Made by a program: the position numbers and the translations under genes. A stretch of DNA of 64,000 bases from Rutpela maculata (Eukaryota; Arthropoda; Insecta; Coleoptera; Cerambycidae): the NCBI GenBank assembly GCA_936432065.2, contig OW386285.2:43207920-43271919 (forward strand), read 5' to 3'. The notes beneath the pieces are model-generated. The model searched no databases and was not told where the DNA came from. It saw only the letters and a list, made by a program, of their open reading frames with translations. This document shows positions 23,696-35,999 of this stretch, in pieces; position 1 is the stretch's first letter; every line of letters begins with the position of its first letter.

Positions 23696-24153
23696 AACAT
23701 AATATTTGAAATCGTCTACCCCAAAAACATATAAAACGTTATGCTACATCGGTAGTGGGGGTGGGGGTGGTGGTAGAGGGTTGGTAGTGGGGGTGGATGA
23801 AGTAAAAAAATATTTTGAAGCTTTTGGTTCTTGTACACACACTAAATTACAATTTTTTTTTTCATCCCATTTAATAAGGGGGTGGTAATGGGGGTGGCTA
23901 ATGCCAAAAATTTTTTTTAGACCTTAGCTTCTCTTTTGTATACTAAATACCCATTTTATGGACTCTTACTTGCTTGATTTACCCATTTACCCGAAATTTA
24001 CCCCAATTTACTCCCCAACCCTTCGACGAAACGAGATGAAAATATAATCTAGTTCTGGATCTCGTTAAAGTACATATGTGTACCAAATTTCAAGTCAATA
24101 TCTTAAACGGTTCCAGAGTAAACGTTCGCACAAAAACAAGTTACAGACAGATC

Positions 24154-24215
<62 letters not shown>

Positions 24216-24403
24216 GAGACAGACAGACAGAATTTTTTTTTCGCTCAAACTTAAAATCTCGACGTTTCATGGCATTTTAAGCCTATTTGAACAATAAAAA
24301 TTTTAAAAAATTTTTTTGTCGTTACTATACTTCCACTGAATGTGGAAGTAATTTGCAAAATTGTTTTTGTCGTTACTATACTTCCACTGGATGTGGAAGC
24401 CAA
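23696..24403 (-). mobile_element. R700 element copy with long GACA microsatellite
   Basis: Reverse orientation. The left end is truncated by the minisatellite. The terminal block ACTATACTTCCACTG-ATGTGG is present twice (24317 and 24376), a local 59-bp duplication of the end. Confidence 0.8.
24143..24230. repeat. (GACA)n microsatellite
   Basis: About 20 nearly uninterrupted ACAG/GACA units with a single GAGA interruption near 24214. This is the expanded form of the tetranucleotide that all R700 copies carry at the same internal position. Confidence 0.97.
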
Positions 24404-25238
24404 ATACAAACAAATGCTATTCAACATTCAAACACAATACTTTCCCTCATAAACGTTCTGATGCCTCCGAAACTATAATCCTACATAAAAAATATGTATA
24501 TTCCTCTTCAATTTATAAGCTTTATTTTTGAGCTCTACCATTTTTTGTTTAAAACTAACATTTATTTAGATATTCACAATAAAAAATTTTTACGATTTTT
24601 CGGAAATACCGTTATAGATTAAATAGTCTAGAAAATAGCGTGCAAATTCGACGACGAGTGGTTACCGTCTGCCAGTCGGTAATCGAAGAGGCCATATAAA
24701 TACAAAATTTTTTTCTCTCTGGAACTTTTTGGTATGGTGGGGGATAGGAAGGGGGGCATTTATTTTTAAATCGAATGATTATCGATATCTGTCCTCATAG
24801 GTAGTTAGTATATGTACTTCACATACCCAAATTACTCTGGCAGACGAAACTTCCGAACGGCGCGCGCGCTAACCTAAAAAAGAAAAAAAAATTTTTAGTT
24901 TCTTTTTCTGTTTTTTGTAGACCTGTGTAATTTTTTACGACTCGCTGTATCTAATGATTTCACCAAGTCTATAAATATGCTTAATACAGGTTTGTTTTCT
25001 CTAGTTTTCCATATGTTAATTTTGTGAGTTAAGCTTTGGCCTCCTGGGAGAATGTCCCTATTCTAAAATCGAACTGTTTATCGGATAATATATTTCACAG
25101 TAGGAAAAAATCTTGATGACTTAGAGCTTTCTTATCATCAGATTTGGACTCAGCGCACCAAATACATATAAAATGATGTCTGGTCATTAGTTCAGAATTT
25201 TTTTGTGTGCCGGTGTCTTTATTTGACAAATTTCATAG
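24404..25238. other. Intron sequence, nothing recognised
   Basis: It is AT-rich with a short CG-rich word (CGGCGCGCGCGC near 24858). No frame or repeat was assigned. Confidence 0.35.
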
Positions 25239-25943
25239 TAATTAAACTTCCTACAAGAATGTTTATAATCATTTTCTTCCTATGTGTTATAGTTTACGAT
25301 ATACTCGCCAGCGAAAATCGATAATTAATAAAAAAAAAATCAATTGTGTACCTTGAATATTTCTATCAAAGCGGTTTACCGTGGTCTGCTAATAAATCAA
25401 AGTCGCAAAACAATCTTTATTTTACAACACTCGACGTATTTACTAACGTAATATTTTGTCGAAATCTATACATTTCCTTAAATATACAGTGTGACTCACT
25501 TAAAATGAAGATACCCTTATGCTTATATCATTTTGTTTCCGATTTGAATCAAATTTTACTCAAGTATAGAACAAATTAGGATCTACTTATGACCAGAAAA
25601 TCATTAACCTGCTATAAAGGCAAAGCCACCTGCGGTACCAAAATATGCTGAAAAAAATTAAACATTTTGAATGTTAGAAATTCTAAAAAATGCATCCAAT
25701 CGGCGCCACAAACGTACATACATCAAAATTTGATTTGATTTAATCGTCCAGTGTTGTAAAATAAAGATTGTTTTGTGACTGTGATTATTAGCAGACCACG
25801 GTAAACCTCTTTGATAGAAATATTCAAGGTACATAATTGATTTTTTTTTTAATTAATTATCGATTTTCGCTGGCGAACATCTCGTAAACTATAACACATA
25901 GGAAGAAAATAAATATAAACATTCTTGTGGAAAATTTAATTAC
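25239..25943. repeat. Inverted repeat, ~190-bp arms, with a nested MITE end
   Basis: The arm 25239-25432 (AATTAAACTTCCTACAAGAA, then TATAGTTTACG and GACCACGG in complement) is inverted at 25750-25943. The loop contains TACAGTGTGACTCACTTAAA at 25491, which begins a piece closely related to the palindromic element at 35220-35896 (shared ACAAATTAGGATCTA and GCAAAGCCACCTGCGGTACC). One element therefore inserted into another. Confidence 0.78.
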
Positions 25944-26213
25944 GTGTAATTTTGCATAGATTACCTTTTCCCATACGACGCATCGTTTCCGAGTTATAAG
26001 CGAAGAATCGAAAAAAGGAACCTTTCCACCCCCCTCCCCCCTGAAGCGGCGGGGCTAGGGGCGGGGAGTTTTAGTATGTTTACCTCCTGACTACCCCCAA
26101 CACATCCCTGAAGAGAAAAATTCTCCCCTCCAAAATGTTTTCCCCAATCCCCTTTTGGGCATTCATTGATTGGACTATTGCTACACTTCAATTTTGTTGC
26201 ACGCACCCCCTTT

Positions 26214-26913
26214 ATTACTTCCACGTCCAGTGGAAGTATAGTAACGACAAAAAAATTTTTAAAAATTTTTATTGTCCAAATAGGCTTAAAATGTAATGAA
26301 ACGTCGAGATTTTAAGTTTGAGCGAAAAAAAAATTTCTGTCTGTCTGTCGGTCTGTCTGTCTGTAACTTTTTTTGTGCGCACGTTTACTCTGAAACCGTT
26401 TAAGATATTGACTTTAAATTTGGTACACATATGTACTTTAACGAGATCTAGAACTAGATTATATTTTCATCTTGTTCCGTCGAAGAGTTGGGGGGTAAAT
26501 TGGGGTAAATTTGGGGTAAATAGGTCAATCAAGCAGGTAAGAGTCCATAAAATTGGTATTTAGTATATACAAGAGAAGCTAAGGTCTCAAAAAAATTTTT
26601 GGCATTAGCCATCCCCATTACCACCCCCACCCCCTTATTAAAGGGGATGAAAAAAAATGTGATTTAGTGTATGTACGGGAACCAGAAACCTCAAAATATT
26701 TTTTTACTTCATCCACCCCCCCACTATCACCACCCCCTACCCCACTACCGATATGGGGTATCGTTTTATGGGTTTTTGGGGTAGAGGATTTCAAATATTA
26801 TATTATTAAAGTTCCATAAACAATTATTTTCACATATAAAGTTTTTTCGTTGTGAGTGACTTGGATAGAGAATCTGGATGTGGAAGTAGTGATTCCTTGG
26901 GCAGCGGTTTTTT
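26214..26913 (+). mobile_element. R700 element, near full-length copy
   Basis: It is the best match to the 7621-8325 copy: left end ATTACTTCCACGTCCAG, GTCT tract at 26338-26363, phrase GGTACACATATGTACTTTAA, right end CTGGATGTGGAAGTAGTGAT and tail CTTGGGCAGCGG plus T-run. By eye the two copies are about 95 % alike, suggesting recent activity. Confidence 0.85.
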
Positions 26914-28416
26914 TACTATTTTTTATCTCGCTAAGAGGTTGATGTCGTGGTTTCCTCTACTATTAAATATTCTTCATTAAGCTTTTTAAATAGTTTTGCA
27001 TAATTGGATACGAGGTTTGATATCAATGTTATTGGTCTATAATTTTCTATTTTCCTTTTATCTCCATTTTGGCATCTTAACAGCTTAATAACTTCAATTT
27101 TTAATCAGGACAAATGTCACGTCTTAATGATTTATTTTAGATTCTTTAGTATTTTTAGTTTAGTGTATTCTATTGCTTTTAATGTTTCAAACTTAATGTT
27201 ATCAATAAATGGTGCTTTTTTATATAAACTTGAACATTCGCCATGCCGCTTTACTAGGAGTAATCGTTACATTCGAATTAGCACCAAACAAACCAAAAGA
27301 AAAAATGTGATACAACAGTTATTTATTCTCACGCCTCCAACATATTTTGCTGTTTTTAATAAACAAAGCTTCAAATACTTACCCCATCAACTTTGAAAAC
27401 TAATAACTCTTTAATTTAAAGGGCGCGCGTAAGCGCGCTAAGTAAAAAAAAATAAAAAATTTAAGCCATGCCATCGTACCCCCCTCCATAATGTTTGCAT
27501 TTTTTTTAAGTGATCAAAGAAGCGTTAATTAGCCACCCTGTGGAGCAGACTTAATGTCTAAAAAAGTGAAAACCTAATAAACCAAACGAACTAAATGAAA
27601 CATCAGCTATTATATTGCTAGTTTATATTAACATTTTCCCTACGATTAATGAATGTTTGTAAATTATTTTATTTGCTTGTCTTGATCTAATTTGTGTGAA
27701 TTAAATCGATAATGTAAAGTTTGGTGGTAACGTAGGTTAATTTTCAGACAAATTAATCATAAGGCTGGTAATAGATCAAACCATTAAAATATTTAATCTA
27801 TATATTTACAATTAATCTTATTTTTTCAATTCTAATTTCCACCTACATACCGTACGAGAGAAACAAATCGCCTACAGGCTTTTATATTTTGAGCATTTCC
27901 CCATAAATTTATCTTGTAACTTGTATATTTATACTCTGTGAATAATGTTTAAAAATCTCAAGCCCGGTTTATTCACCCGCAAGTAAATTTTGGGTGTTAC
28001 TACTACTTTTGGCATTAAGCCACTGACTCTCAACCACCAAGAACATTATAGGAATTATAAAATGTTTATCGCAACAGTACATTCCAAACCTCAAAATTAC
28101 AACCGATAATTGTACACCACCAATGCTAAATATACACATTCTATTCTTAAATCAAACTCTCGGGTGTAAATTTAATGAATGTTATTAATTTGTACAAATG
28201 TGCCATATGAAATAAGTTCATATAGTGAATCTAATATATAGCAATTGTACAACGAACTCTTTAAAAATAAATTACACTTCTCAAACGAAAGTTAGGTCAA
28301 ATGTTCTATTTTCGAAATAATCCATCATTTTGTCATTCATAAAAATACTTTACCTATTAAACTTTTATAGAGAGTTTTTGTAGAACACCAATAAAAAAAT
28401 GTGTTTATAATTACAG
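26914..28416. other. Last 1.5 kb of the large intron
   Basis: AT-rich with no recognised element apart from a short GGGCGCGCGTAAGCGCGC palindrome near 27421. It ends in the acceptor TTTATAATTACAG. Confidence 0.45.
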
Positions 28417-28580
28417 CTCTGGAGCCCACCGAAGCACCTGCGTTTATTGTACCTTTGTCAAATGTAATGGCCAGAGCAGGACAGAAAATAAAATTGGAAT
28501 GTGAAGTTTCTGGATTACCCCTTCCAATAGTAACTTGGTCACACAACGGCAAGCCAGTGAAGGAGACGCGCGAACTTAAG
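28417..28580 (+). CDS. zormin: Exon B: first half of Ig3
   Basis: Phase 1 acceptor (TTACAG|CT) and phase 0 donor (AAG|GTAAGA). It encodes residues 564-618: an acidic linker (LEPTEAPAF), then the A-to-C strands of an I-set Ig with Cys in KLECEV and Trp in VTWSHNG. The intron of 341 bp that follows splits the Ig domain in the middle, the usual position for insect sarcomeric Ig exons. Confidence 0.92.
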
Positions 28581-28921
28581 GTAAGATTTCACATTTTCTT
28601 AACGTTTCTACTATGCAGTCCTAATTTATTGGTGATATTTTATTTTTTAACATATATTGCAAAAGTTAACCCGTACTAACGATGCGCTTTGATTTTAATC
28701 ACACGAAATGTATTTTTAAAACAAGAAATCATATACCTGGGTTTATTTCTCACTTGGCAGTCATCCTAAATATGTATTTCATTAAATCGCTTTATTTTTA
28801 AATAAACAAAACCATCACTAACGTTTTGAAGAAAACTGTTGACAGTGATTATATAAATATTCAACTGTTGCTCCCACAATAAACTACCCATAAAAATGTC
28901 TAATGGATATATTTTTTTCAG

Positions 28922-30782
28922 TTGCAATTCGAAGAAAACAAAGCAACGTTAATAATATATGAGGCTTTCCCGAAGGATGCCGGCACTTATTTGGTAAGTG
29001 CAGAGAACATCGTGGGACGAGCAACAAGTTCGTGTAGTGTTTCCGTAAAAGGACGTTTACCAACAGAAACATCAGATTCCGAAATGGCCAGTGACATGGA
29101 ACCAGTAAAGCCATCCATACAGCTTCCTCTGACAAATACCACAGTGAACGAAGGAAATCGCATTCGCCTTGACTGTGTTATCGTCGGACAACCGGAACCG
29201 GAAGTGATATGGTACCACGACGACAGACCTGTAAAGGAATCTCCCGATTTTCAGCTGCTTTTCCAAGGTGACCGTTGTTCTCTAGTTATTCAGGAAGCGT
29301 TACCTGAAGATGCAGGCGAATATAAGGTTGTCGCTCTAAATTCAGCCGGGGAGGCATCCAGTAAATGTGTACTAAGTGTTACTCCGATTGCGGAATCAGA
29401 CGCCGAGGCTAAGCCTCAAGAAGAAAAAATACAGCCCACTGGAACTGCGCCAAAGTTCACGAAACTTTTAACAGACGTTTTGGTTTCGGAAGGAGACAAA
29501 GTTATTTTAGAAGGTAACGTAGTTGGGGAGCCAAGACCCGAAATCAAATGGTTGTTAAATAATTTACCGATTACCGACACGGATCATTTCAGCATTACTT
29601 ATGATGAGGAGGGTAATGTGAAGTTGGAAATTAGTGCTGTGCGCCCTGACGACAAAGGCGTGTATACTGTCAAGGCATCTAACACGGCTGGAGATGCCAA
29701 ATGTTTTGCTCAGTTAATAGTGAAAGCGTTGAAGCCTGCAGAAACAGTTAAACATGAGGAACTCAAGTTGGCACCTGAGTTTAAGGAAACATTTCATGAT
29801 AGAGCAGCATTTGAGGAAACTAGTACCAAATTTGAGTGCATCGTGACTGGAAAACCGACACCTAAGGTAAAGTGGCTTTTCAATGGCGATGCTATTTCCG
29901 GCAAAGACTTTTTGATATCTACATCTGGTGAGCGTCAAGTTTTATCGATTCCTACTCTGAAGAAAACACATTCAGGTACGATTACATGTGTTGCTGAAAA
30001 CGAGGTGGGTAAATCAAGTTGCGCTGCTACATTGTCCGTTCAACCAGCTTCATCGATCACTTTACCAGAACTCCAGTCTACCGTACAACCACCGCTTCGT
30101 ACCGCTTTTGAAGTGCCCTCAAGTTCTTCAATTAGCCCATTGAGAACTGAGAAAACGCAACACATTGAAACATCCTACAAAGTCAACAAAGAAGTTATTA
30201 CCCAGTCATCAACGTCTCAGTCGAGTAAAATAATTTCCTCGACTCCTCAAGCCGCCGAACCGCACGTGGAAGAACACAAAATTATATCCCAAAATGCTCA
30301 AACATTTAAACAAATTAACCAAGAAGCACCGGAAATCAAAGAAAGCCATAGGATCGAGGAATATCACAAAGTTGGAAAGGAACCACCAGTTATCCATGAG
30401 AAATCGTCTACCACATATTCCATTGGCGAGAAAAGAGATGTTCAAAGTCAAATTAAATCATCAGAACATCAGGAAATTATTCAGAAGCCCTTAACAAAAA
30501 TCAGACCGCCTAGATTCGTAACACCCGTAATTGGAAAAATCATCGACCAAAATGTAGACGTTCTATTAGAAGGAATCTTAGACGGGCAACCATCACCAGA
30601 GATAAGCTGGACGAAAAATGGGGAAGAATTGAAACCAAATGATCGAATTAAAATCAAATGGGAACTAAACAAAGCGTCTGTGGAAATTAAAAATGCAAAT
30701 ATAGAAGACGCTGGACGTTATTCGTGTACTGCCATTAACGAAGGTGGTACTGCAGTCAGCACTGCAGATTTAGTTGTTAGAA
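28922..30782 (+). CDS. zormin: Exon C: rest of Ig3, Ig4-Ig6, linker, Ig7
   Basis: Phase 0 acceptor (TTTTTTCAG at 28921), phase 1 donor (AGAA|GTAAGT). It encodes residues 619-1238. Ig3 ends near 662; Ig4 680-772; Ig5 794-886; Ig6 901-994; a Ser/Gln/His-rich linker of about 150 residues; Ig7 1146-1238. All carry the core Trp. The disulphide cysteines vary: Ig3 and Ig4 lack the second (YLVSA, YKVVA), Ig5 lacks both (ILEGNV, YTVKA), Ig6 has both (FECIV, ITCVA), Ig7 has only the second (YSCTA). This fits an intracellular sarcomeric protein. The TTG at 28922 is the first codon of the exon, not a start. Confidence 0.94.
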
Positions 30783-31234
30783 GTAAGTCTAATTTCAATT
30801 TATAATATACATAAAGCTGAAAGATTCTTTGTCCGGAAATGACGATTTTCTGGTGAGCTAAAGAAACCAGATTTCATGCGTATATATAATGCTTCAAAAC
30901 TCTTAAAATTTTAACTGAAGGGTGAGATACAGGGGTTAAAAAAATATTTCTTTCACAGGCAAAGCTAAATTTGGCACACGTGAGTGATATAGGGAAAAAT
31001 TCAAAACTTTTAAAATTTTAACTAGGGGAGGGGGTGAGATGTTGTAGTTGAATAATATTTCTTTTTGGGAAAATCCAAATTTGATACACACGTGGGTAAT
31101 GCTTTCAAAATAAAATAAAAATTCAATATCCGTAAAATCTTAGTCAGGGAGTGAGGAGATATTTTCACGGGCAATATTTAGTTATTCAGTCTAGTCCAAG
31201 GTAAGGATTAAAAATGTGTTTTTCATTTTTACAG
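30783..31234 (+). other. Short intron with a degenerate tandem repeat
   Basis: Phrases AAAACTTTTAAAATTTTAAC and GGTGAGAT recur about 110-120 bp apart (near 30900, 31003 and 31120), suggesting three worn units. It ends in TTTTTACAG. Confidence 0.55.
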
Positions 31235-31441
31235 AAACCATATTCCCACCAGTTTTTGGACGGCGGTTGCAAGCTCAAGTAATCAAAAAAGGAGAGCGTG
31301 TAAATATGGAAGTTGAAGTCACTGGTACCCCGGAACCAACGGTTACGTGGTTCAAGGATGGTGTTCCTGTTAAGGAGAGTCTCAAGGATAATTATAAAAT
31401 AAAATCCATGGGACCTTCACACACTCTTGTTATAGAAAAAG
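31235..31441 (+). CDS. zormin: Exon D: first part of Ig8
   Basis: Phase 1 on both sides. It encodes residues 1240-1307 with the Ig start FPPVFGRRLQAQ, VNMEVEVTG in place of the usual Cys-bearing strand, and the core Trp in VTWFKDG. The donor is G|GTATAA. The next intron is only 56 bp (31442-31497), the shortest in the gene. Confidence 0.9.
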
Positions 31442-31497
31442 GTATAAAGTTCAAGAGAGCGATTTCTCTTTGTTTTAATTCCGGTGTATTGTTTTAG

Positions 31498-31658
31498 CCG
31501 AATTAAGCCATTCCGGCAGGTACATGGTAAGAGCGGTAAATGATGGAGGGGAAGCTCAAAGCATAGCTGATATTGCCGTTTACGAACCAACACCCGATAC
31601 TATGGTAGAAGTAGTTAAAACTGTAGTTTTCGAGGATGTTCGCAAGCATGAAACCTTG
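31498..31658 (+). CDS. zormin: Exon E: end of Ig8 and linker
   Basis: The acceptor is TGTTTTAG; phase 1 in, phase 0 out (TTG|GTAAGT). Residues 1309-1361 complete Ig8 (HSGRYMVRAVNDGGEAQ). With MVRA instead of a Cys this domain has neither canonical cysteine. It is followed by an acidic linker ending DVRKHETL. Confidence 0.9.
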
Positions 31659-31747
31659 GTAAGTGTTTAGCTTGATTATTTCTATTTGTTCACTCTTATT
31701 TTAGTGTTTATCTATATACTTAATTTTCTTTCTTCCATCATTCATAG

Positions 31748-34510
31748 ACCTCAGCTGCAGACAAGGTATCATCGACAATAACTACGCCGAAACCCATACC
31801 CGTAGAGCCTATCAAAATAGAAACACCAATTTCAACATTTTCCTCTAGCCAACACTCCCAATCCATATCCTCTAAATCCGAAACGACCTCTACAACTGAA
31901 CAGAAAATGTCCAAAGAATACCAAACGTTCAAATTAGAACATAAAACTCCAGACGTTCCCATGCCCAAGCCATTGCAAACTAAGAAAGAAGAAACAATTT
32001 TAGAAAGGCAAACTGATTACGAGATATATCATCCACCAGAAAGCGTGCAGCGAGAAGTAATTGAAGAGAAAAGGACAGAATTGCAGGATGCAGGAATTGA
32101 AACGAGTTCAATTTCAAAGCAGTCTTCTCTCCAGTACTTCGTAAAGAAGATAAAGGAGGGTGACTCTGTAGCGCCAAAAGAAGTAAGCATTCCAGAACCT
32201 ATTAAACCTGAAATTTATAAAAAATTCGAATCTGTGTCGCAAGACACTCAGTCCTATAAAGAAGCTGAAGTACCCATAAAAGTTGAACAAATAGTACCTC
32301 CTCCTGCTATACAAAAACCTGTTGTTCCATCGACCCCACAAACTGTCGTTCAAGAATATAAATCATTTCATCAGGAAATTTCACAACCAGTAGTAACTCA
32401 AGAATTCAAAACATTTTCTCAAAAAATTACGCAGGAATATTCTACCCAACCTACAAGTCAGTCGTTTTCTTCAAGTCAGCATATCGTGCAACCACAACAA
32501 TTTCGATCATTCTCATCTACTCAACAAACTGTTGCACCACAAGAATATAAGTCATATTCTTCTTCACAACATGTAACTCAAGAATTTGATCTCAAACCTG
32601 AACCTCCAGCAGAGATATGTTTTGCACCCCAGCAGGAGACCATCAAAAGACACGAAGAAGTGTCTGAGAAAATTAGACGTATATCAGAATCACAAAAGGA
32701 ACTGCCACCACATGAAATTCCTCAAGGAGGTGTGAAAATATTTCCAACAACACCAAAACCTCAAACACCGACCTGGACTCCACCACCGAAGCCAAAATTT
32801 GAAGAAAAAAGGGAATTTTCAGAAAAAACAGAGCAATCGTACCAACAATCCTCATACCAAACATCGTCATCATCGTATAGCCAATCATTCGAAAGCAGTG
32901 CAAGACCTGTATCTCCCAAACCACCGCAGGAAAAACTTTGGACACCTAAATCAGAGATTGATCGACCTGCATCAGTTGCCTCTTCAGCTTATTCTACTTC
33001 AGAACGGCAGTTTTACAGCAGACCACTATCTGCCCAATCGGGGTTTCTAGAGCCATCTCAGGAAGCCCTACAAATGGAAAAACAATGGGCACATAAGTTC
33101 TCTGAAACGCATGTGGAAAAATCTTGGCCGCCACCACAATCCGAGGAACCAAAAGTTCAACCATCCTGGTCAGTTCAATCCACGTTGGAAAAAAAATGGA
33201 CTCCTGTGCAGGTAAAAACAGAGAAGACGGTAAGAGAAACAAGAACAATCGACACGCCAACACAACATTACATTGCGGAAGTAAGTAATTTAGGAAGTAT
33301 CATTGACCATCAAAAATTATCTGAGAGCTCTTATTCGAAAAGTGAGGTCTATGAAGAAAGCAACGTTAAACCATCTGAAATCATAAAGTCGTGGCCACCA
33401 GCAGCCCCCGTACAGGAATATGTTCCACCGCCACCAAAAACTTTTACCTCAATTGACACTTTACCTATTCGACCAGTATCAGTTCAAGATATAACGGACG
33501 AGGTTTATTTGGAACCCGGTCCCCCACCGGAATTAGCTTATGCCGAGCCACCAAGAGAAAGACGTCAGTCATATGTAGAAACTATTGAACATGAACTAGA
33601 AAAGAATTTAGAACCTGCTAAAGTTCCTCCGTGTGCAGTAAGAACTATACCACCACCTAAGGAATGGATAGCTCCTCCTCCTTTACCTCCAAAACAGGTT
33701 CTTCCTCAGGCACCACCCTTACCTGCAAAACCTATTAAAAGGGTCGAACCTCCTAAGAAAAAGGTAGAGATAAGATCGACTCCTTTTGAAAAATTTCCTG
33801 AGCTAGAGCCTTTCCCATTTAAACCAGATCCGCAAAAACCAAAACCTCCTCGAGTGGGGCCACCTCCAACACCCTCAAAATTCATCAAAGGAAGATTCAC
33901 GGATAGTGACTATGAAAGCGATTTTGAGTCAGTCAGGATACCACCAAAATGGAAACCATGTATGAGCGACACTGAGGAGCCCACTTATAGGAGGGTTAGA
34001 GCTCCAAAGTTAACACATACTGGTAGATCTCGCTCCCAAGAATGCGAACCTCTACCGCCCTCGCAATTCGATCAGCCTCCACGATTCGAAGGTCCACCAA
34101 GGCCTTCAATAAATTTTGAGGAATACAGAAAATCTAAAGGAACAACTCAGGTTAAAAAGGTATACAAGCATACTAGAGCCCAAGAACCTAAGAGGGAAAT
34201 CTCACCACCAAGAATAAAACCCGCTTCCCCTCCTATATACGTTCAGCCAGCGAAAAGACCAGATTCTCCTAAAGTTAAACACGTAACTGTTCTTGATGGA
34301 TATATGGCTGATACTGATGAACCTTTTAGACAGCAGAAGATAATCACGTCGGAATACTCTAAGGAAGAGAGATCTGAATATAGACATTTCTCGAAATCTA
34401 GCGAGAAAATTGTAGAGAGCTCATCCCAAAAATTCGTTACTCCTAAATCCCGCGTTTATAAATTCCCAGTCAAGAAACACCATACATCATCTGTTTCTTC
34501 ATCAAAGAAG
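31748..34510 (+). CDS. zormin: Exon F: long disordered Pro/Ser/Gln-rich region, module 1
   Basis: Phase 0 on both sides; 921 codons (1362-2282), the largest exon. It contains no folded domain. The first part is Ser/Gln/Lys-rich (repeated QEYKS, SSSQH and QEFKTFS), the second Pro-rich (PPPLPPK, PPPKEW), and it ends with the SDYESD module: LEPFPFKP, PPPTPSKFIKGRF, SDYESDFESVRIPPKW, YRRVRAP, QFDQPPRFEGPPRP (33800-34122). Two copies of a PPE motif occur (LKPEPPAEICFAP, LEPGPPPELAYAEP). The donor AAG|GTTCGC is weak but is the only one that keeps phase with exon G. Read-through would add about 19 residues to a stop at 34570. Confidence 0.9.
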
Positions 34511-34904
34511 GTTCGCTTTCCTCTATATGTGTGTCGTAGTGTGTCTTTTATGTTTATTTTTTCTAGTTAGCTGTTTTTATTTGTTTAATTCTAAATATTA
34601 CTGCACGTTTGTATAAATGTTATCAAAATAATACACAAGGTGTTTTTTAGCATTAGAAACGTATTGGTTGGTGGTTTTGGAATGTCTCGTAACCCCGATG
34701 TAAAAAAATCAACCTCATGCTTATAATGTCTTTATTTATGAATTATTTTTATTACAATTTAAGGTGAGGCATAAAATTTGATATGTTTTAGCCGTTAATA
34801 GGTCATATAATGAAATGTATCGAATTTTTGCAGACGTAAGACCTCAAATTAATTTTTTAAAGAAAACTTGCTATTATTGAACTCAAATTAAGCATACAAA
34901 CGGT

Positions 34905-35150
34905 GAATAAGAAATGCTCTTCGTGCTGCGATATTATTGTTTTAATTTGTTTTTGGTATGATAACAAATGCAATGAAAAGTTTTGAATTAAATTTGACCA
35001 TTGCTTCTCATACAATTTAAACAATTTATGTTGCAACATTAAACTTTTTGATATTTTCCTTATTATTCCCGATCCCAATAATCGCTTAGTAAAAACTAAA
35101 AAACTAAATTGTTCACAATAAATAAGTAAGACTAAACTAAAACTAAACAA
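34905..35150 (-). repeat. Dispersed repeat, inverted relative to 36829-37023
   Basis: On the minus strand it reads close to the + strand of 36829-37023. Both give frames with the same residue pattern (YCE-F-FL, then KRLL or MRLL, IRKI, KLFK, QWS-LI). The two copies flank the palindromic element 35220-35896 and the tandem repeat after it. Confidence 0.6.
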
Positions 35151-35219
35151 TTTTATGATAATTTGTTAACAAAAATCATTTCAAAATTTAAGAAATATAA
35201 TATAATCTATCTATATATA

Positions 35220-35896
35220 CAGAGTGGCCCAATTAAAAACTGATCTCTAAAATTTTTATTTATTGAAATATACAACAAATTAGGATCTAATTATGACTAG
35301 AAAAACATTCGCCTCCTACAAATGCAAAGCCACCTGCGGTACCAAAATATGCGGAGAAAATCAAAAAATCATATTAGGCATTTTTTTTATCGGAAAATTT
35401 TGTTAATGAAACTTATTCGGAATTGTCCAAAAACCATAAGTCCAAAATTTAATCAAAATTAAAAAATATTCAAATTTTCATTAAAATAATGTCCAAGTCC
35501 GAAAATATCATTTTAATGGGTTTCTTTATTCAGAAAACTGTACTATGACAATTTTTTTTTAAATTAAACCCCAGCTGCCAGGTACTTGTCAAGTAATTTG
35601 CAGTTTTTTTTAAATAATTATTTTTTAAATTTTCAAAATTTTTTATTTAATTCAATTTTGGACTTACGGTTTTTGGACAGTTCTGAACAAGATTCATTAA
35701 CAAAATTTTCCGATAAAAAAATGCCTAGTATGATTTTTTGCTTTTTTCCGCATATTTTGCGCAGGTGGCTTTGCATTTGTAGCAGGCGCATGTTTTTTGG
35801 TCAAAATTAGATCCTAATTTGTTCTATACTTGAGTAAAATTTGATTTAAATCACACAATAAGTAAAAATTTTAGAGAGTTTAAATGGGTCACTTTG
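35220..35896. mobile_element. Palindromic TIR element, 677 bp, TA-flanked
   Basis: The ends are CAGAGTGGCCCAATTAAAAA and the near-complement AAATGGGTCACTTTG, each next to TA. The arms run almost to the centre; internal pairs include ACAAATTAGGATCTAATTAT, GCAAAGCCACCTGCGGTACC and AAACCATAAGTCCAAAATT. No protein. Ends and TA flanks indicate a mariner-type non-autonomous foldback. A piece of a relative is at 25491-25680. Confidence 0.85.
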
Positions 35897-35999
35897 TATA
35901 TAAAAGAATACCCTGACTGACCAACTGACCGACTGATCTAACTGCCAGCTCAAACCGCTGGGTCTAGAAACTTCAAATTTTGCATAGAGGTTCCTCAAA

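Larger units (their letters stand above)
7496..28416 (+). other. Large intron (20.9 kb) between exons A and B
   Basis: The donor is C|GTAAGT at 7496 and the acceptor TTACAG ends at 28416. Phase 1 on both sides joins Ig2 to the segment before Ig3. The intron is filled with transposable-element relics, listed separately. I found no further Ig-coding exon in it on the + strand. Confidence 0.75.

Noticed and set aside
24076..24297. Open frame with Asp-Arg-Gln-Thr repeats
   Set aside because: It is only the translation of the GACA microsatellite.
31738..34387. Reverse-strand open frames opposite exon F
   Set aside because: They are antisense shadows of a Pro/Ser-rich coding exon, with no family resemblance.
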